From assembly GCA_963676875.1 (NCBI GenBank), contig OY781436.1, positions 186,001 through 250,000 of the forward strand: a stretch of 64,000 bases of DNA, given 5' to 3'. Under the pieces are notes generated by a model. It did not search any database. It was not told where the DNA came from and was given only the letters and a program-made list of their open reading frames with translations. This DNA is from UBA6244 sp963676875. Its GTDB lineage: Bacteria > Bacteroidota > Bacteroidia > Bacteroidales > F082. Position numbers and translations under genes: made by a program. Shown here in pieces: positions 16,699 through 26,302 of this stretch (its first letter is position 1; the number at the start of each line of letters is the position of its first letter).

Positions 16699-17394
16699 AT
16701 GGAAAAAATACCCATCCGACAATGGTCGGAGGACGACCGTCCACGCGAAAAAATGATGCTCAAAGGCAAAGGCCAACTGTCTAAAGCCGAACTAATTGCC
16801 ATACTTATTGGCAGCGGAAATCAGGACGAATCTGCCGTGGAGCTCTCCAAACGCATCCTCAGTTCAGTTGACAACAACCTGGCCGAGCTTTCCCGATTAA
16901 CCATCAGCGAACTCACCAAATTTAAAGGAATTGGCCCTGCCAAAGCAATCAGCATTGTGGCGGCTCTGGAATTGGGTCGCCGTCGTCGTGCCGATGATGT
17001 GATGATTAACAAGACCAAAATCACTTCCAGCCACGATGCATACAACCTGCTGTATGCCGATCTGAGCGACAAATACCACGAAGAGTTTTGGGTATTGATG
17101 CTCGATCGTGCCAACAAGGTCATCCGAAAAGTGAACATCAGCGAAGGTGGCCTGGCCGGAACAGTAGCCGACCCCAAGAAAATATTTCAACTGGCGCTGG
17201 AAAACCATGCTTCGGCCATTATTCTAGCACACAACCACCCATCCAACAACCTGACACCCAGCCAAAACGACATCGACCTCACCCGGAAAATCGTGCGGGG
17301 CGGCGGCAATCTGGACATCAGCATCCTCGATCATTTGATTATCGGCAACGATAGGTATTACAGCTTCGCCGATGAGGGAGCCATGCCTTCATAG
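16699..17394 (+). CDS. radC: RadC family JAMM/MPN protein
   Basis: A 231-residue RadC (DUF2466) protein. A helix-hairpin-helix region near residues 70-95 (KFKGIGPAKAISIVAALEL) precedes the JAMM metalloprotease-like site: His178, His180 and Asp191 in HNHPSNNLTPSQND. The historical DNA-repair role is doubtful; the molecular function is unknown. A TAGCTTTA near-consensus -7 element lies about 25 bases before the start. Confidence 0.93.
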   Translation: MEKIPIRQWSEDDRPREKMMLKGKGQLSKAELIAILIGSGNQDESAVELSKRILSSVDNNLAELSRLTISELTKFKGIGPAKAISIVAALELGRRRRADDVMINKTKITSSHDAYNLLYADLSDKYHEEFWVLMLDRANKVIRKVNISEGGLAGTVADPKKIFQLALENHASAIILAHNHPSNNLTPSQNDIDLTRKIVRGGGNLDISILDHLIIGNDRYYSFADEGAMPS

Positions 17395-17734
17395 TTTGAA
17401 TCCATTCACAAAAGTTGTTCACTCGTTTAAAGTTTTTTTACGACGAAGACCTCTGAAAATAACTAAATGCAGCAGAACCAAGTTACTAATAAACAATATC
17501 TTACCGAGCCTATAATTAACTCTGTGAACCTCCGTTAAAAAACTCCGCGTCCCTCTGTGAAGCTTCCCCACCATACTATATCGCAACCAATTTGCCATTG
17601 TGCCTTAGGATCGGATTCAAGTCTCCTGAGGTTTGTAACATATAAAGTAAAAGGGAAAAACAGTAAGAAAGATGACAAATAATGGAGATTGAGCCAATCA
17701 AATAAATATCTTTACGGCTTCAAATAAAAGCGCC
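17395..17734. other. Intergenic region with a degenerate repeat
   Basis: No gene is supported here. CTCTGTGAA occurs twice (about 17519 and 17555), flanking CTCCGTT and CTCCGCG, so a short direct repeat is present. TATCTTTA near 17707 is a one-mismatch -7 element suited to rfbC. Confidence 0.4.
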
Positions 17735-18277
17735 ATGGAAATTATTAAAACCAACATACCCGATCTGCATATTGTGAAGCCAACGGTTTTTGAAGACCAC
17801 AGGGGATATTTTTTTGAATCTTACAACAAACAAGTGTTCCTGAAAAATGGTATCGACCAAAATTTTGTTCAGGACAACGAATCCAAATCACAAAAAAACG
17901 TGTTGCGCGGACTTCATTTTCAGAAACCGCCTTTTGCTCAAGGCAAGCTGGTGCGGGTGATTCGGGGTTCGGTGCTCGATGTGGCCGTTGACATCCGCAA
18001 AGGTTCGCCCACATACGGCCATTGGGCTTCCATTGAGCTTACCCAAGACAATAAATGGATGTATTGGGTACCGCCCGGATTCGCCCATGGATTTGTCACC
18101 CTGGAAGATAACACCACCTTTTTCTACAAATGTACCAACGTGTACAATAAAGAATCGGAAGGCAGTATCCTCTGGAACGACCCCGATCTCAACATCGATT
18201 GGAAAATATCCGACCCCATTCTTTCCGACAAAGATAAAATAGCCCCTTTGTTTAAAGATTTTATCAGCCCTTTCTAA
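17735..18277 (+). CDS. rfbC: dTDP-4-dehydrorhamnose 3,5-epimerase
   Basis: A 180-residue cupin epimerase of the dTDP-L-rhamnose pathway, feeding cell-surface polysaccharide synthesis. The general base His61 lies in LRGLHFQKPP and the acid Tyr131 in TTFFYKCTNVY; DVAVDIRKGSPTYGHW is the family signature. Length is normal. rfbA, rfbB and rfbD are not adjacent, so the gene stands alone here. Confidence 0.95.
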   Translation: MEIIKTNIPDLHIVKPTVFEDHRGYFFESYNKQVFLKNGIDQNFVQDNESKSQKNVLRGLHFQKPPFAQGKLVRVIRGSVLDVAVDIRKGSPTYGHWASIELTQDNKWMYWVPPGFAHGFVTLEDNTTFFYKCTNVYNKESEGSILWNDPDLNIDWKISDPILSDKDKIAPLFKDFISPF

Positions 18278-18382
18278 GCTCACGCTAAAATTCTGGTTAA
18301 TTTTGCCCATTGTTCTCTTCGGTTTTTTCGGGGAGCTATAATGGATCATGTTCTCAACAACCTACCACAACTACCTGATTGA

Positions 18383-19351
18383 ATGCAAAAAATACTCACT
18401 TACATACTGCTGATTGTCGTTATTGCCATGCTCATTTTTGGCTTTGATGCACTAAAAAAACTGCAGGTTAGCCAAACCCCGGGTCAAAACGAACAATACT
18501 ACCGGATTGTATCGCCCAACATCCCCGACACCCTTACCTTTGCCGGAGAGGAAGTCCCCCTCGACCTGTTTTACGTTCGCGAAGCCCTCGACCGTGAACT
18601 GATGGTAAACACCTATTGGCATTCGGCCACCCTGCAATTGATCAAAAAAAGCTATCGATATTTCCCCTTATTCGACTCCATTCTAGAAAGTCACAAAATT
18701 CCACTCGATTTTAAGTATGTAGCCGTGATTGAAAGCGGATTGACCAACGTGGTGTCACCGGCGGGAGCCACAGGATTTTGGCAATTGATGAAAGGAACCG
18801 CCAAAGAATATGACCTGGAAGTCGACAAAGACATCGACGAACGCTATAACCTGACAAAATCAACCGTGGCAGCATGCGAATACCTGCAAAAAAGCTATGA
18901 TGCCTACGGCAACTGGACTCTGTCAGCGGCTTCGTACAATGCCGGACAAAAGGGTATTAACCGTCAGATCGACCGACAAAAAGCTTCCTCTTTTTACGAT
19001 TTATTGCTCAACGAAGAAACAGCACGCTATGTTTACCGCATTCTGGCCATTAAAATGATCATGGAAAATCCCGAGAATTTCGGATTCTACCTCGATGAAA
19101 AAGACGTTTACCTACCTATCCCGGTTAGAACTGTAATAGTAAATGAAAGCGTTGACGACTGGGCTGATTGGGCAGCAGCACATCAAATCAGTTATAAACT
19201 ACTCAAATATTTTAACCCGTGGTTGCGTCAAAGTTATCTGAAAAACAGAAAGAAAAAAACCTATATCATTTCCATTCCATTGGCACCCTATAACATCACC
19301 CACGAAGAACTCATCTTAAAAAGAAACGGACTAAATCCATCAGGCTCATGA
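18383..19351 (+). CDS. Membrane-anchored lytic transglycosylase (SLT domain)
   Basis: A 322-residue peptidoglycan-cleaving enzyme. An N-terminal hydrophobic segment (residues 5-20, ILTYILLIVVIAMLIFG) should export and possibly anchor it in the periplasm. The SLT domain has the catalytic Glu117 in VAVIESGLTNVVSPAGATGFWQ and the later AASYNAGQKGI motif. It resembles MltD but lacks LysM repeats. The stop overlaps the uvrA start by four bases (ATGA), which implies coupling. Confidence 0.9.
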   Translation: MQKILTYILLIVVIAMLIFGFDALKKLQVSQTPGQNEQYYRIVSPNIPDTLTFAGEEVPLDLFYVREALDRELMVNTYWHSATLQLIKKSYRYFPLFDSILESHKIPLDFKYVAVIESGLTNVVSPAGATGFWQLMKGTAKEYDLEVDKDIDERYNLTKSTVAACEYLQKSYDAYGNWTLSAASYNAGQKGINRQIDRQKASSFYDLLLNEETARYVYRILAIKMIMENPENFGFYLDEKDVYLPIPVRTVIVNESVDDWADWAAAHQISYKLLKYFNPWLRQSYLKNRKKKTYIISIPLAPYNITHEELILKRNGLNPSGS

Positions 19352-22206
19352 AAAACGACACACTCACACCCTTTCATGGCAATCAAAACCTGGAGGTTTT
19401 TGGCGCACGTGTGCATAACCTGAAAAATGCCGACATCACCATGCCGCGCAACAAGCTCGTGGTGATCACCGGATTGAGTGGCAGTGGCAAGTCATCTCTG
19501 GCTTTCGACACCATCTATGCCGAAGGCCAACGCCGATACATGGAAACCTTTTCGGCATATGCCCGTCAGTTTATTGGCAACATGGAACGTCCTGATGTGG
19601 ACAAAATCAATGGATTGAGTCCGGTAATATCCATCGAGCAAAAATCGGTGAACAGAAATCCGCGCTCCACTGTAGGTACTATTACTGAAGTTTATGACTT
19701 TCTGCGATTGCTCTACGCACGAGCATCTGAAGCATATTCCTATCTCTCGGGAGAAAAAATGGTACAATATTCCGAAGATGAGATTACACAGTTGATAACA
19801 GATAGTTTTAAGGGCAAAAAACTCGTCGTTCTAGCGCCGTTGGTGAAAGGTCGAAAAGGTCATTACCGGGAAGTGTTTGAACAAATCCGTCAGCAAGGCT
19901 ACCTGAAAGTGCGCGTGGATGGTGAAATTCAAGATATTCAATTCGGCATGCAACTCGACCGCTACAAGGTGCACGACATTGAATTGGTAGTGGACCGCAT
20001 CGACCTCAGTCACCCCGACAAAGACCGTATCCGGCGCACCGTGGCGCAGTCCATGAAAATCGGAAAGGGCACACTCAGCGTTTTCAACCCTGAAAATAAT
20101 ATAGTTAAGCACTTTAGCCGAAAACTCATGTGTCCGGTAACCGGTTTGTCGTACGACGAACCCGAACCCAACACCTTCTCTTTCAATTCTCCATACGGCG
20201 CTTGTCCTACATGCAACGGACTGGGATTGGTGAACGAGGTGGATCGGGATAAAATCATGCCCGACAAAAACCTCAGCATCAAACGTGGCGGAATTGCACC
20301 TTTCGGAGAATATAAGGCCAACTGGCTATTTAACCAACTGGAAGCCATTGGCATTAAGTACGGCTTTACCCTCTCCACTCCCATCAAAGACATTCCCGAG
20401 GAAGGAATGAACGTTATACTAAACGGATCGAGGGAAACCTTCACGGTGAAAAAGGAATATCTGGGCATCACCTCATCCTACACCCTGAATTTTGAAGGGG
20501 TAGTGGAATATGTGGAAAATTTTGGTGCCGAAGCCAACGGACAACGTTCCAAACAATGGGCCGACGGTTTTATGAACAAGCACGTTTGCACGGAATGTAA
20601 CGGCGACCGCTTGAAGAAAGAAGCCCTCTTTTTTAAAATCAACGGGAAAAACATTGCCGAACTGTCGCAGATGGACTTGGTAGAGTTGCGTCATTGGCTT
20701 GAAAATGTGGAAGAGGGCATGAGTGAGAAACAGCGACTGATCGGTCATGAGATTCTTCGAGAAATCAGCAGTCGTCTTGATTTTCTTCTTGAAGTGGGTA
20801 TCGGCTACCTCAACCTCTACCGACCCGCACGCAGTCTCTCGGGTGGCGAGTCGCAACGTATTCGACTGGCCACACAAATTGGGTCGCAACTCACAGGTGT
20901 GCTGTATATTCTGGATGAGCCCAGCATTGGGTTGCACCAACGCGACAACCACAAACTTATCAAGGCACTTCAGGAACTGCGCGATGTGGGCAATTCGGTA
21001 ATTGTGGTGGAACACGACCGCGACACCATGTTGATGGCCGATTTTGTTATCGACATCGGTCCCGGAGCAGGTATGCACGGCGGAGAAATAGTGGCCGCAG
21101 GCACTCCCGAGGAAATAAAAGCCAGCAACACCATCACCGCCGACTACCTCAATGGAAAACGTACCATTGCCATTCCAAAACAACGACGAAAAGGCAACGG
21201 CAAAACCCTACAATTATTCAATGCCACCGGAAACAACCTCCAAAACGTTAATTTAACCCTTCCTTTGGGTAAATTAATCTGTATATCCGGCGTTTCGGGA
21301 AGCGGAAAATCCACCCTCATCAACGAAACCCTCTACCCTATTCTAAGCAATCACTTTTACCGCTCATTAAAAAAACCCTTGCCCTACGAACGCATCGAAG
21401 GCATTAAAAACATCGACAAGGTCATCGAAATCGACCAGTCGCCCATCGGACGTACTCCCCGCTCCAACCCTGCCACTTACGTGAAGGTGTTTGATGAAAT
21501 CAGAAAACTTTTTGGCAACCTGCCCGAAGCCAAAATCAGGGGATACAAACCCGGCAGGTTTTCGTTTAACGTAAAAGGCGGCCGTTGCGAAACCTGCAAG
21601 GGTGCCGGCGTGCAAACCATCGAAATGAACTTTTTGCCCGATGTGTATGTGGTGTGCGAAGATTGCAACGCCAAACGCTACAATCGTGAAACCCTGGAAG
21701 TCCGTTTCAAAGGAAAATCCATCAACGATGTGCTCAACATGACCATCAATCAGGCGGTTAAGTTCTTTGAAAATATTCCGTTTATCGTGCTGAAACTCAA
21801 AACACTGCAAGACGTAGGACTTGGCTATCTTACACTTGGACAATCGTCAACCACCATATCGGGTGGCGAAGCACAGCGCGTAAAACTGGCCGCTGAGTTG
21901 GCAAAAAAAGACACCGGAAATACGCTTTACATCCTCGACGAACCCACCACAGGTTTACATTTTGAAGATGTAAAAGTGCTGTTGGGCGTACTCGACAAGC
22001 TGGTAAACAAAGGCAATACGGTGGTCATTATTGAGCACAATATGGATGTGATTAAAGTAGCCGACCATGTAATCGACCTTGGGCCGGAAGGCGGAGCAGC
22101 CGGAGGAAAAATTATTTGCGAAGGAACTCCTGAAGAAGTGGCTAAAAACAACAAAAGCCACACAGCACCTTTTTTATTCAATGAACTAAAAGGACACACC
22201 CTTTAA
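19348..22206 (+). CDS. uvrA: Excinuclease ABC subunit A
   Basis: The 952-residue damage-recognition ATPase of nucleotide excision repair. Two ABC modules are visible: Walker A GLSGSGKSS at residues 42-50 and GVSGSGKST near 650, with signatures SLSGGESQRIRLA and TISGGEAQRVKLA. Zinc-binding cysteine clusters (CPTCNGLG, CETCKGAG with CEDC) are present. Full length. The start overlaps the preceding lytic transglycosylase by four bases. Confidence 0.98.
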   Translation: MKNDTLTPFHGNQNLEVFGARVHNLKNADITMPRNKLVVITGLSGSGKSSLAFDTIYAEGQRRYMETFSAYARQFIGNMERPDVDKINGLSPVISIEQKSVNRNPRSTVGTITEVYDFLRLLYARASEAYSYLSGEKMVQYSEDEITQLITDSFKGKKLVVLAPLVKGRKGHYREVFEQIRQQGYLKVRVDGEIQDIQFGMQLDRYKVHDIELVVDRIDLSHPDKDRIRRTVAQSMKIGKGTLSVFNPENNIVKHFSRKLMCPVTGLSYDEPEPNTFSFNSPYGACPTCNGLGLVNEVDRDKIMPDKNLSIKRGGIAPFGEYKANWLFNQLEAIGIKYGFTLSTPIKDIPEEGMNVILNGSRETFTVKKEYLGITSSYTLNFEGVVEYVENFGAEANGQRSKQWADGFMNKHVCTECNGDRLKKEALFFKINGKNIAELSQMDLVELRHWLENVEEGMSEKQRLIGHEILREISSRLDFLLEVGIGYLNLYRPARSLSGGESQRIRLATQIGSQLTGVLYILDEPSIGLHQRDNHKLIKALQELRDVGNSVIVVEHDRDTMLMADFVIDIGPGAGMHGGEIVAAGTPEEIKASNTITADYLNGKRTIAIPKQRRKGNGKTLQLFNATGNNLQNVNLTLPLGKLICISGVSGSGKSTLINETLYPILSNHFYRSLKKPLPYERIEGIKNIDKVIEIDQSPIGRTPRSNPATYVKVFDEIRKLFGNLPEAKIRGYKPGRFSFNVKGGRCETCKGAGVQTIEMNFLPDVYVVCEDCNAKRYNRETLEVRFKGKSINDVLNMTINQAVKFFENIPFIVLKLKTLQDVGLGYLTLGQSSTTISGGEAQRVKLAAELAKKDTGNTLYILDEPTTGLHFEDVKVLLGVLDKLVNKGNTVVIIEHNMDVIKVADHVIDLGPEGGAAGGKIICEGTPEEVAKNNKSHTAPFLFNELKGHTL

Positions 22207-22302
22207 AATCAGGAGGATGCAAAAAGAATCTGATTAATAAGAAAAATGATGCTAAGAATTAATTAACTTGCATCACGAAAAGTATCAATATTTATCCTGC
22301 AT

Positions 22303-23010
22303 ATGGAAAAGAAAAACACACCTGAAAAGGAAAACATTAAATTGAAGCCTTGGGCCGAAACCAAAGCACATGACAGCTGGTCGGTGTTTAAAATCATGGC
22401 GGAAATTGTAGATGGATACGAAACGCTCTCAAAAATAGGACCTTGTGTAGCCGTTTTTGGATCGGCTCGTACCAAGCCCGGCGACAAATGTTACCACCTG
22501 GCCGAAGAATTGGCCTATCTTTTAACCAAAAGAGGTTTTGGGATCATCACCGGAGGTGGGCCCGGAGCCATGGAAGCGGCCAACAAAGGAGCGCACATTG
22601 CCGGAGGAAAATCGGTGGGACTCAACATCAACCTGCCTTTCGAGCAAATGGCCAATCCCTATATCGACCACGACAAGCTCATTCAGTTCGACTATTTCTT
22701 TACACGCAAACTCATGTTCATGCGGTATTCACAAGGATATGTGGTACTTCCCGGAGGATTTGGCACCCTCGACGAACTTTTTGAAGCCATCACCCTCATT
22801 CAAACCCACAAACTGGTGAACTTCCCCATTGTCCTGATAAGCAAAGACTATTGGGGCGGATTGGTGACATGGATAAAAGAACGGCTGTTGGCTGAAGGAA
22901 AAATCAGTGAAAAAGACCTGAAACTCTTTCACCTGGTGGATACCATCGAAGAAGCAGTAACTGTAATAGAAGACTTTTATCGCACCTACTCGCTCAAACC
23001 TAACTTTTAG
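22303..23010 (+). CDS. LOG family (TIGR00730) Rossmann-fold protein
   Basis: A 235-residue protein of the family once called lysine-decarboxylase-like. The signature motifs are GGGPGAMEAANKG (residues 84-96) and LPGGFGTLDE (149-158). Related proteins are cytokinin-riboside monophosphate phosphoribohydrolases, acting on AMP or modified nucleotides, so a nucleotide 5'-monophosphate hydrolase is the best inference. There is an N-terminal extension of about 40 charged residues before the Rossmann core. Confidence 0.88.
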   Translation: MEKKNTPEKENIKLKPWAETKAHDSWSVFKIMAEIVDGYETLSKIGPCVAVFGSARTKPGDKCYHLAEELAYLLTKRGFGIITGGGPGAMEAANKGAHIAGGKSVGLNINLPFEQMANPYIDHDKLIQFDYFFTRKLMFMRYSQGYVVLPGGFGTLDELFEAITLIQTHKLVNFPIVLISKDYWGGLVTWIKERLLAEGKISEKDLKLFHLVDTIEEAVTVIEDFYRTYSLKPNF

Positions 23011-23134
23011 AAATCACTTTCGTCTGACATTAAGCTATTTACAAAGCCGGAAGCCCTCTTTCGAGGAGAATTACCGATGATTTCTACGCACTTTACAGCC
23101 TAAAAAACCACAAGGGCTCTATCGCTCGTTTTAC

Positions 23135-23142
23135 TATCTTTG
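23135..23142 (+). promoter_or_regulatory. -7 promoter element of rlmD
   Basis: TATCTTTG, an exact TAnnTTTG match, is 18 bases before the ATG at 23161. Confidence 0.6.
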
Positions 23143-23160
23143 CGGCCTAAATAACTATTG

Positions 23161-24594
23161 ATGGGTCGTACAAAAAAGAAACCGCTTCCACTGATTGAAA
23201 ACCTGGAAGTAATGAAAGCCGGAGCCGAAGGAAAAGCACTGGCATATTACAACGAAAAGGTTGTATTTATTCCTTTCGCAGCACCGGGCGACATCGTGGA
23301 TGTGCAGGTTACACGTAAGAAATCGAAATACCTTGAGGGAAAGATTGTTAAGTTTCACAAACTATCCGACATACGCACCGAACCCACTTGTTCACACTTT
23401 GGTTTGTGTGGCGGATGTAAATGGCAACACATTGATTACCAACACCAAATCGATTTAAAACACCAACAGGTAATCGACCATTTCAGGCGCATCGGGAAAG
23501 TGGACGTGGACGAATATTTGCCCATTCTCGGTAACGAAAAGCCCTACTATTACCGCAACAAACTGGAGTTTACATTCACCGACCGCCGTTGGCTTACGTC
23601 CTTAGATACACCTGCCGATGAAGGAGGTCCGCTGAACACCCAGGGACTTGGATTTCACCTTCCGGGCATGTTCAACAAGGTACTCGACATCGACCACTGC
23701 TACCTCCAGGAAGACCCATCCAATGAAATAAGGCTGGCCATTAAGGAATATGCCATTGAGCACGACATGACCTTTTACAACCTGCATACAGGCGAAGGCA
23801 TGCTGCGCAACGTTGTCATTCGCACCTCCACCACAGGTGATTTAATGGTGATTATGGTTTTCAAATACGATGACACCGAAATTGCCGAGATGCTGGAATG
23901 GTTGTCCCATCGCATACCCAAAATCACGTCGCTGATGTATGTGATTAATGAGAAAGTAAACGACATCATCACCGATTTGGAAGTGCAACTATTTAAGGGC
24001 GATCCGTTTATCATGGAAAAAATGGAAGCTCCCGTGGCAGGTCAACCCGATTTGCAATTCAAAGTGGGACCCATTTCCTTTTACCAAACCAATCCGGTGC
24101 AGGCCAGAAGGTTGTATCAGGCAGCATTCGATTTTGCCGGATTCAAAGGCGATGAATTGGTTTACGACCTTTACACCGGAACAGGAACCATTGCCGCCTT
24201 CATTGCCCGTTCGGTGAAAAAAGTGGTAGGTATTGAATATGTAGAACAAGCCATCAAAGACGCTGAAATCAATGCGCAACTCAACAACATCGACAATACC
24301 ACCTTTTTTGCAGGGGATATGGCCAGGGTATTGACCGGCGATTTTGTAAAAAAACATGGCAAACCCGATGTCATCATCACCGACCCGCCACGAGCCGGCA
24401 TGCACGAAAGGGTGATTTATCAGATGCTCGAGATGGAACCGGAGAAAATTATTTACATCAGTTGCAATCCGGCTACACAAGCACGTGATGTGGCCATTTT
24501 GACCAAAAAATACAAGGCCGTAAAAGCACAACCCGTGGACATGTTTCCACAAACCCACCATGTGGAAAACATTGTGCTGTTGGTTAAAAAGTAA
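23161..24594 (+). CDS. rlmD: 23S rRNA uracil-C5-methyltransferase (RlmD/RlmCD type)
   Basis: A 477-residue SAM-dependent RNA m5U methyltransferase. A TRAM domain occupies the N-terminal 65 residues. The [4Fe-4S] cysteines are near residues 77, 83 and 86 (TCSHFGLCGGCKW). The SAM site is DLYTGTGTIAAF, the DPPRAG motif is present, and the catalytic cysteine is in ISCNPATQARD near residue 435. A TTG codon three bases upstream is in frame, but the ATG at 23161 is preferred. Position 1939 specificity is inferred from family; the exact rRNA site could differ. Confidence 0.92.
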   Translation: MGRTKKKPLPLIENLEVMKAGAEGKALAYYNEKVVFIPFAAPGDIVDVQVTRKKSKYLEGKIVKFHKLSDIRTEPTCSHFGLCGGCKWQHIDYQHQIDLKHQQVIDHFRRIGKVDVDEYLPILGNEKPYYYRNKLEFTFTDRRWLTSLDTPADEGGPLNTQGLGFHLPGMFNKVLDIDHCYLQEDPSNEIRLAIKEYAIEHDMTFYNLHTGEGMLRNVVIRTSTTGDLMVIMVFKYDDTEIAEMLEWLSHRIPKITSLMYVINEKVNDIITDLEVQLFKGDPFIMEKMEAPVAGQPDLQFKVGPISFYQTNPVQARRLYQAAFDFAGFKGDELVYDLYTGTGTIAAFIARSVKKVVGIEYVEQAIKDAEINAQLNNIDNTTFFAGDMARVLTGDFVKKHGKPDVIITDPPRAGMHERVIYQMLEMEPEKIIYISCNPATQARDVAILTKKYKAVKAQPVDMFPQTHHVENIVLLVKK

Positions 24595-24599
24595 GCCTC

Positions 24600-25046
24600 A
24601 TGTACGGTCGTCAGGAAGCACGTCAGGTGAACAAAGAGTTTTGGACCACGTTTGGAAAGTGGTCGACCACCAAACGCAAACGGATACACCTCAGAGAAAG
24701 ATGGCTGCTCAACAAAACCGGTATCCGGGGTTTTCGGTTCAGGTTTAGTGCCGAGCGAAAACAGGTGGCTGTGCATCTTGATTTGGTAGAAAAAAATCCC
24801 GAAGCACGCCAGAGACATCTGGCCAAGTTGCAATTTTTAAAACCCGAATTTGAGCAAGCAGTGAGCGAACCCATTGTTTGGAACACCGATATTAAAACTT
24901 CCGAAACCGCCGTTATCACCCTCGAGAAGCACGGATTTACCACCATGAACAGAGAACATTGGCCACATATTTTTGAATTTTTCTATCAAAATATGAGTCG
25001 GTTGGAGGAAGTATTTGAAGAAGCGAGGGATTTTTTGGAGGATTAA
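24600..25046 (+). CDS. DUF4268-like hypothetical protein
   Basis: A 148-residue soluble protein, rich in Arg/Lys at the N-terminus (NKEFWTTFGKW..., FRFRFSAERKQVAVHLDL) and acidic at its C-terminal helix. The pattern resembles DUF4268 proteins, some of which are linked to nucleases, but no catalytic motif is visible. It starts six bases after rlmD, so the two are likely cotranscribed. Function unknown. Confidence 0.65.
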   Translation: MYGRQEARQVNKEFWTTFGKWSTTKRKRIHLRERWLLNKTGIRGFRFRFSAERKQVAVHLDLVEKNPEARQRHLAKLQFLKPEFEQAVSEPIVWNTDIKTSETAVITLEKHGFTTMNREHWPHIFEFFYQNMSRLEEVFEEARDFLED

Positions 25047-25068
25047 ACTAATTTCAATTGGTAGTTTG

Positions 25069-25614
25069 CTATTCTCTCACAGCATTCCAACCAGGCAACC
25101 TCTCATAAGGGTAACCCCTGATTTTTTCCACCAACGAACCCACATCCAGACTCAGAGCATCCACCTGCAAATGAGCCAAAGTGTAATAGGGCATACGCTC
25201 GTTCAATTTGCATTCAACATATTCCGACAACTCATCCTCTGTTTTTCCTTCCAGCAGTGGGCGTTGGCGTTTGGCACCAACCAACCTACTAACCAAAGCC
25301 GCGGGAGGCATATGCAGATAGATGGTAAGTCCATGTTGGCACATGTGATCCATGGAATTTCCATAACAAGGTGTTCCACCCCCTGTAGATATCACCACGT
25401 TTGACATGCCTAAGGTTGACTTGAGGACTTCCTGTTCAAATTGTCTGAACAAAGTTTCACCATATTTACGAAAAAAGGAATGTATCCCCAACTTGTACTT
25501 ACGCTCAAACATCACGTCCAAATCAATGAATTCCAAACCCATCAACCTAGCCAGCCGTTTCCCTACCGTACTCTTTCCGACACCCATGAAACCAACGAGA
25601 TAAACAGGTCGCAT
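25069..25614 (-). CDS. aroK: Shikimate kinase
   Basis: A 181-residue P-loop kinase that phosphorylates shikimate in aromatic amino acid synthesis. Walker A is GFMGVGKST (residues 8-16). FIDLD (29-33) holds the conserved aspartates, and STGGGTPC is the shikimate-binding glycine motif. An in-frame GTG at 25632 would overlap the upstream gene by 17 bases; the ATG at 25614, two bases after that gene's stop, is the more likely start. It is the second gene of a minus-strand pair. Confidence 0.93.
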   Translation of the reverse strand: MRPVYLVGFMGVGKSTVGKRLARLMGLEFIDLDVMFERKYKLGIHSFFRKYGETLFRQFEQEVLKSTLGMSNVVISTGGGTPCYGNSMDHMCQHGLTIYLHMPPAALVSRLVGAKRQRPLLEGKTEDELSEYVECKLNERMPYYTLAHLQVDALSLDVGSLVEKIRGYPYERLPGWNAVRE

Positions 25615-25615
25615 A

Positions 25616-26152
25616 TCAAGTGGTTTTTTCACCTACAAAATAGTCATCCTTGTCGGTAAAAAGCACATTAAAACTGGTAAGACTTCCATAGATTCGGGTA
25701 ATGTACTGTTGTAAAGCCACCTTTTCTTCATCATTCAACCCTTTGGCTGCATTGATACGTTGCTCCATCACCCGAAGACGATCGCGAACCATCACTATCT
25801 TGTGAAAGAAAGCGTCGATGGGCATTTCCTTTTCTTTTAAGGCATCGTTGCCCGGTTTCAGAATGAGCTTGCCTCCACGCCATTTATCGCCAAGATAAAC
25901 AGGATGTTGAATATCGGTTATGGAAGTCAGCATTTTACGAAATACCCTTTCCACTTTTTCATAGCTAATCAGGTCGGTTTCGCTACCGTGATGATCCAAT
26001 ACTTTAAGTTTGTCGAAAGATTTGGTCACCGTTTTTACGCCATAGTCCATAAAGGTGATTTCAAAACTGTCGCTATATACCTGAATAACCACCCCATTTC
26101 CAAATTCAGGATGCGAAACACGTGATCCGATACCCGGTGTAATGTTCTCCAT
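25616..26152 (-). CDS. Hypothetical protein with SH3-like N-terminus
   Basis: A 178-residue soluble protein. The first 50 residues (GSRVSHPEFGNGVVIQVYSDSFEITFMDYGVK) look like the small SH3-like beta barrel found at the end of UvrD/Rep helicases and in CarD-like proteins. The remainder is helical and charged. It is directly upstream of aroK on the same transcript. No catalytic residues recognised; function unknown. Confidence 0.7.
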   Translation of the reverse strand: MENITPGIGSRVSHPEFGNGVVIQVYSDSFEITFMDYGVKTVTKSFDKLKVLDHHGSETDLISYEKVERVFRKMLTSITDIQHPVYLGDKWRGGKLILKPGNDALKEKEMPIDAFFHKIVMVRDRLRVMEQRINAAKGLNDEEKVALQQYITRIYGSLTSFNVLFTDKDDYFVGEKTT

Positions 26153-26250
26153 ATGACACTTATTTTTTGATTAATTTCCCAGTCGGGGAATTTTTCTCAT
26201 TAACATTCAAACATTATTAAGTTATTGGTCAACCCATTACAACAATACCT

Positions 26251-26258
26251 TATCTTTG
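26251..26258 (+). promoter_or_regulatory. -7 promoter element of the LruC lipoprotein gene
   Basis: TATCTTTG, an exact match, lies 45 bases before the preferred ATG at 26303. It also lies within the longer in-frame open frame that begins at 26225, which argues against the upstream start. Confidence 0.55.
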
Positions 26259-26302
26259 GTATCATTATTGAATCAGCCTTTACAAATTTAATATATTTTG
26301 CC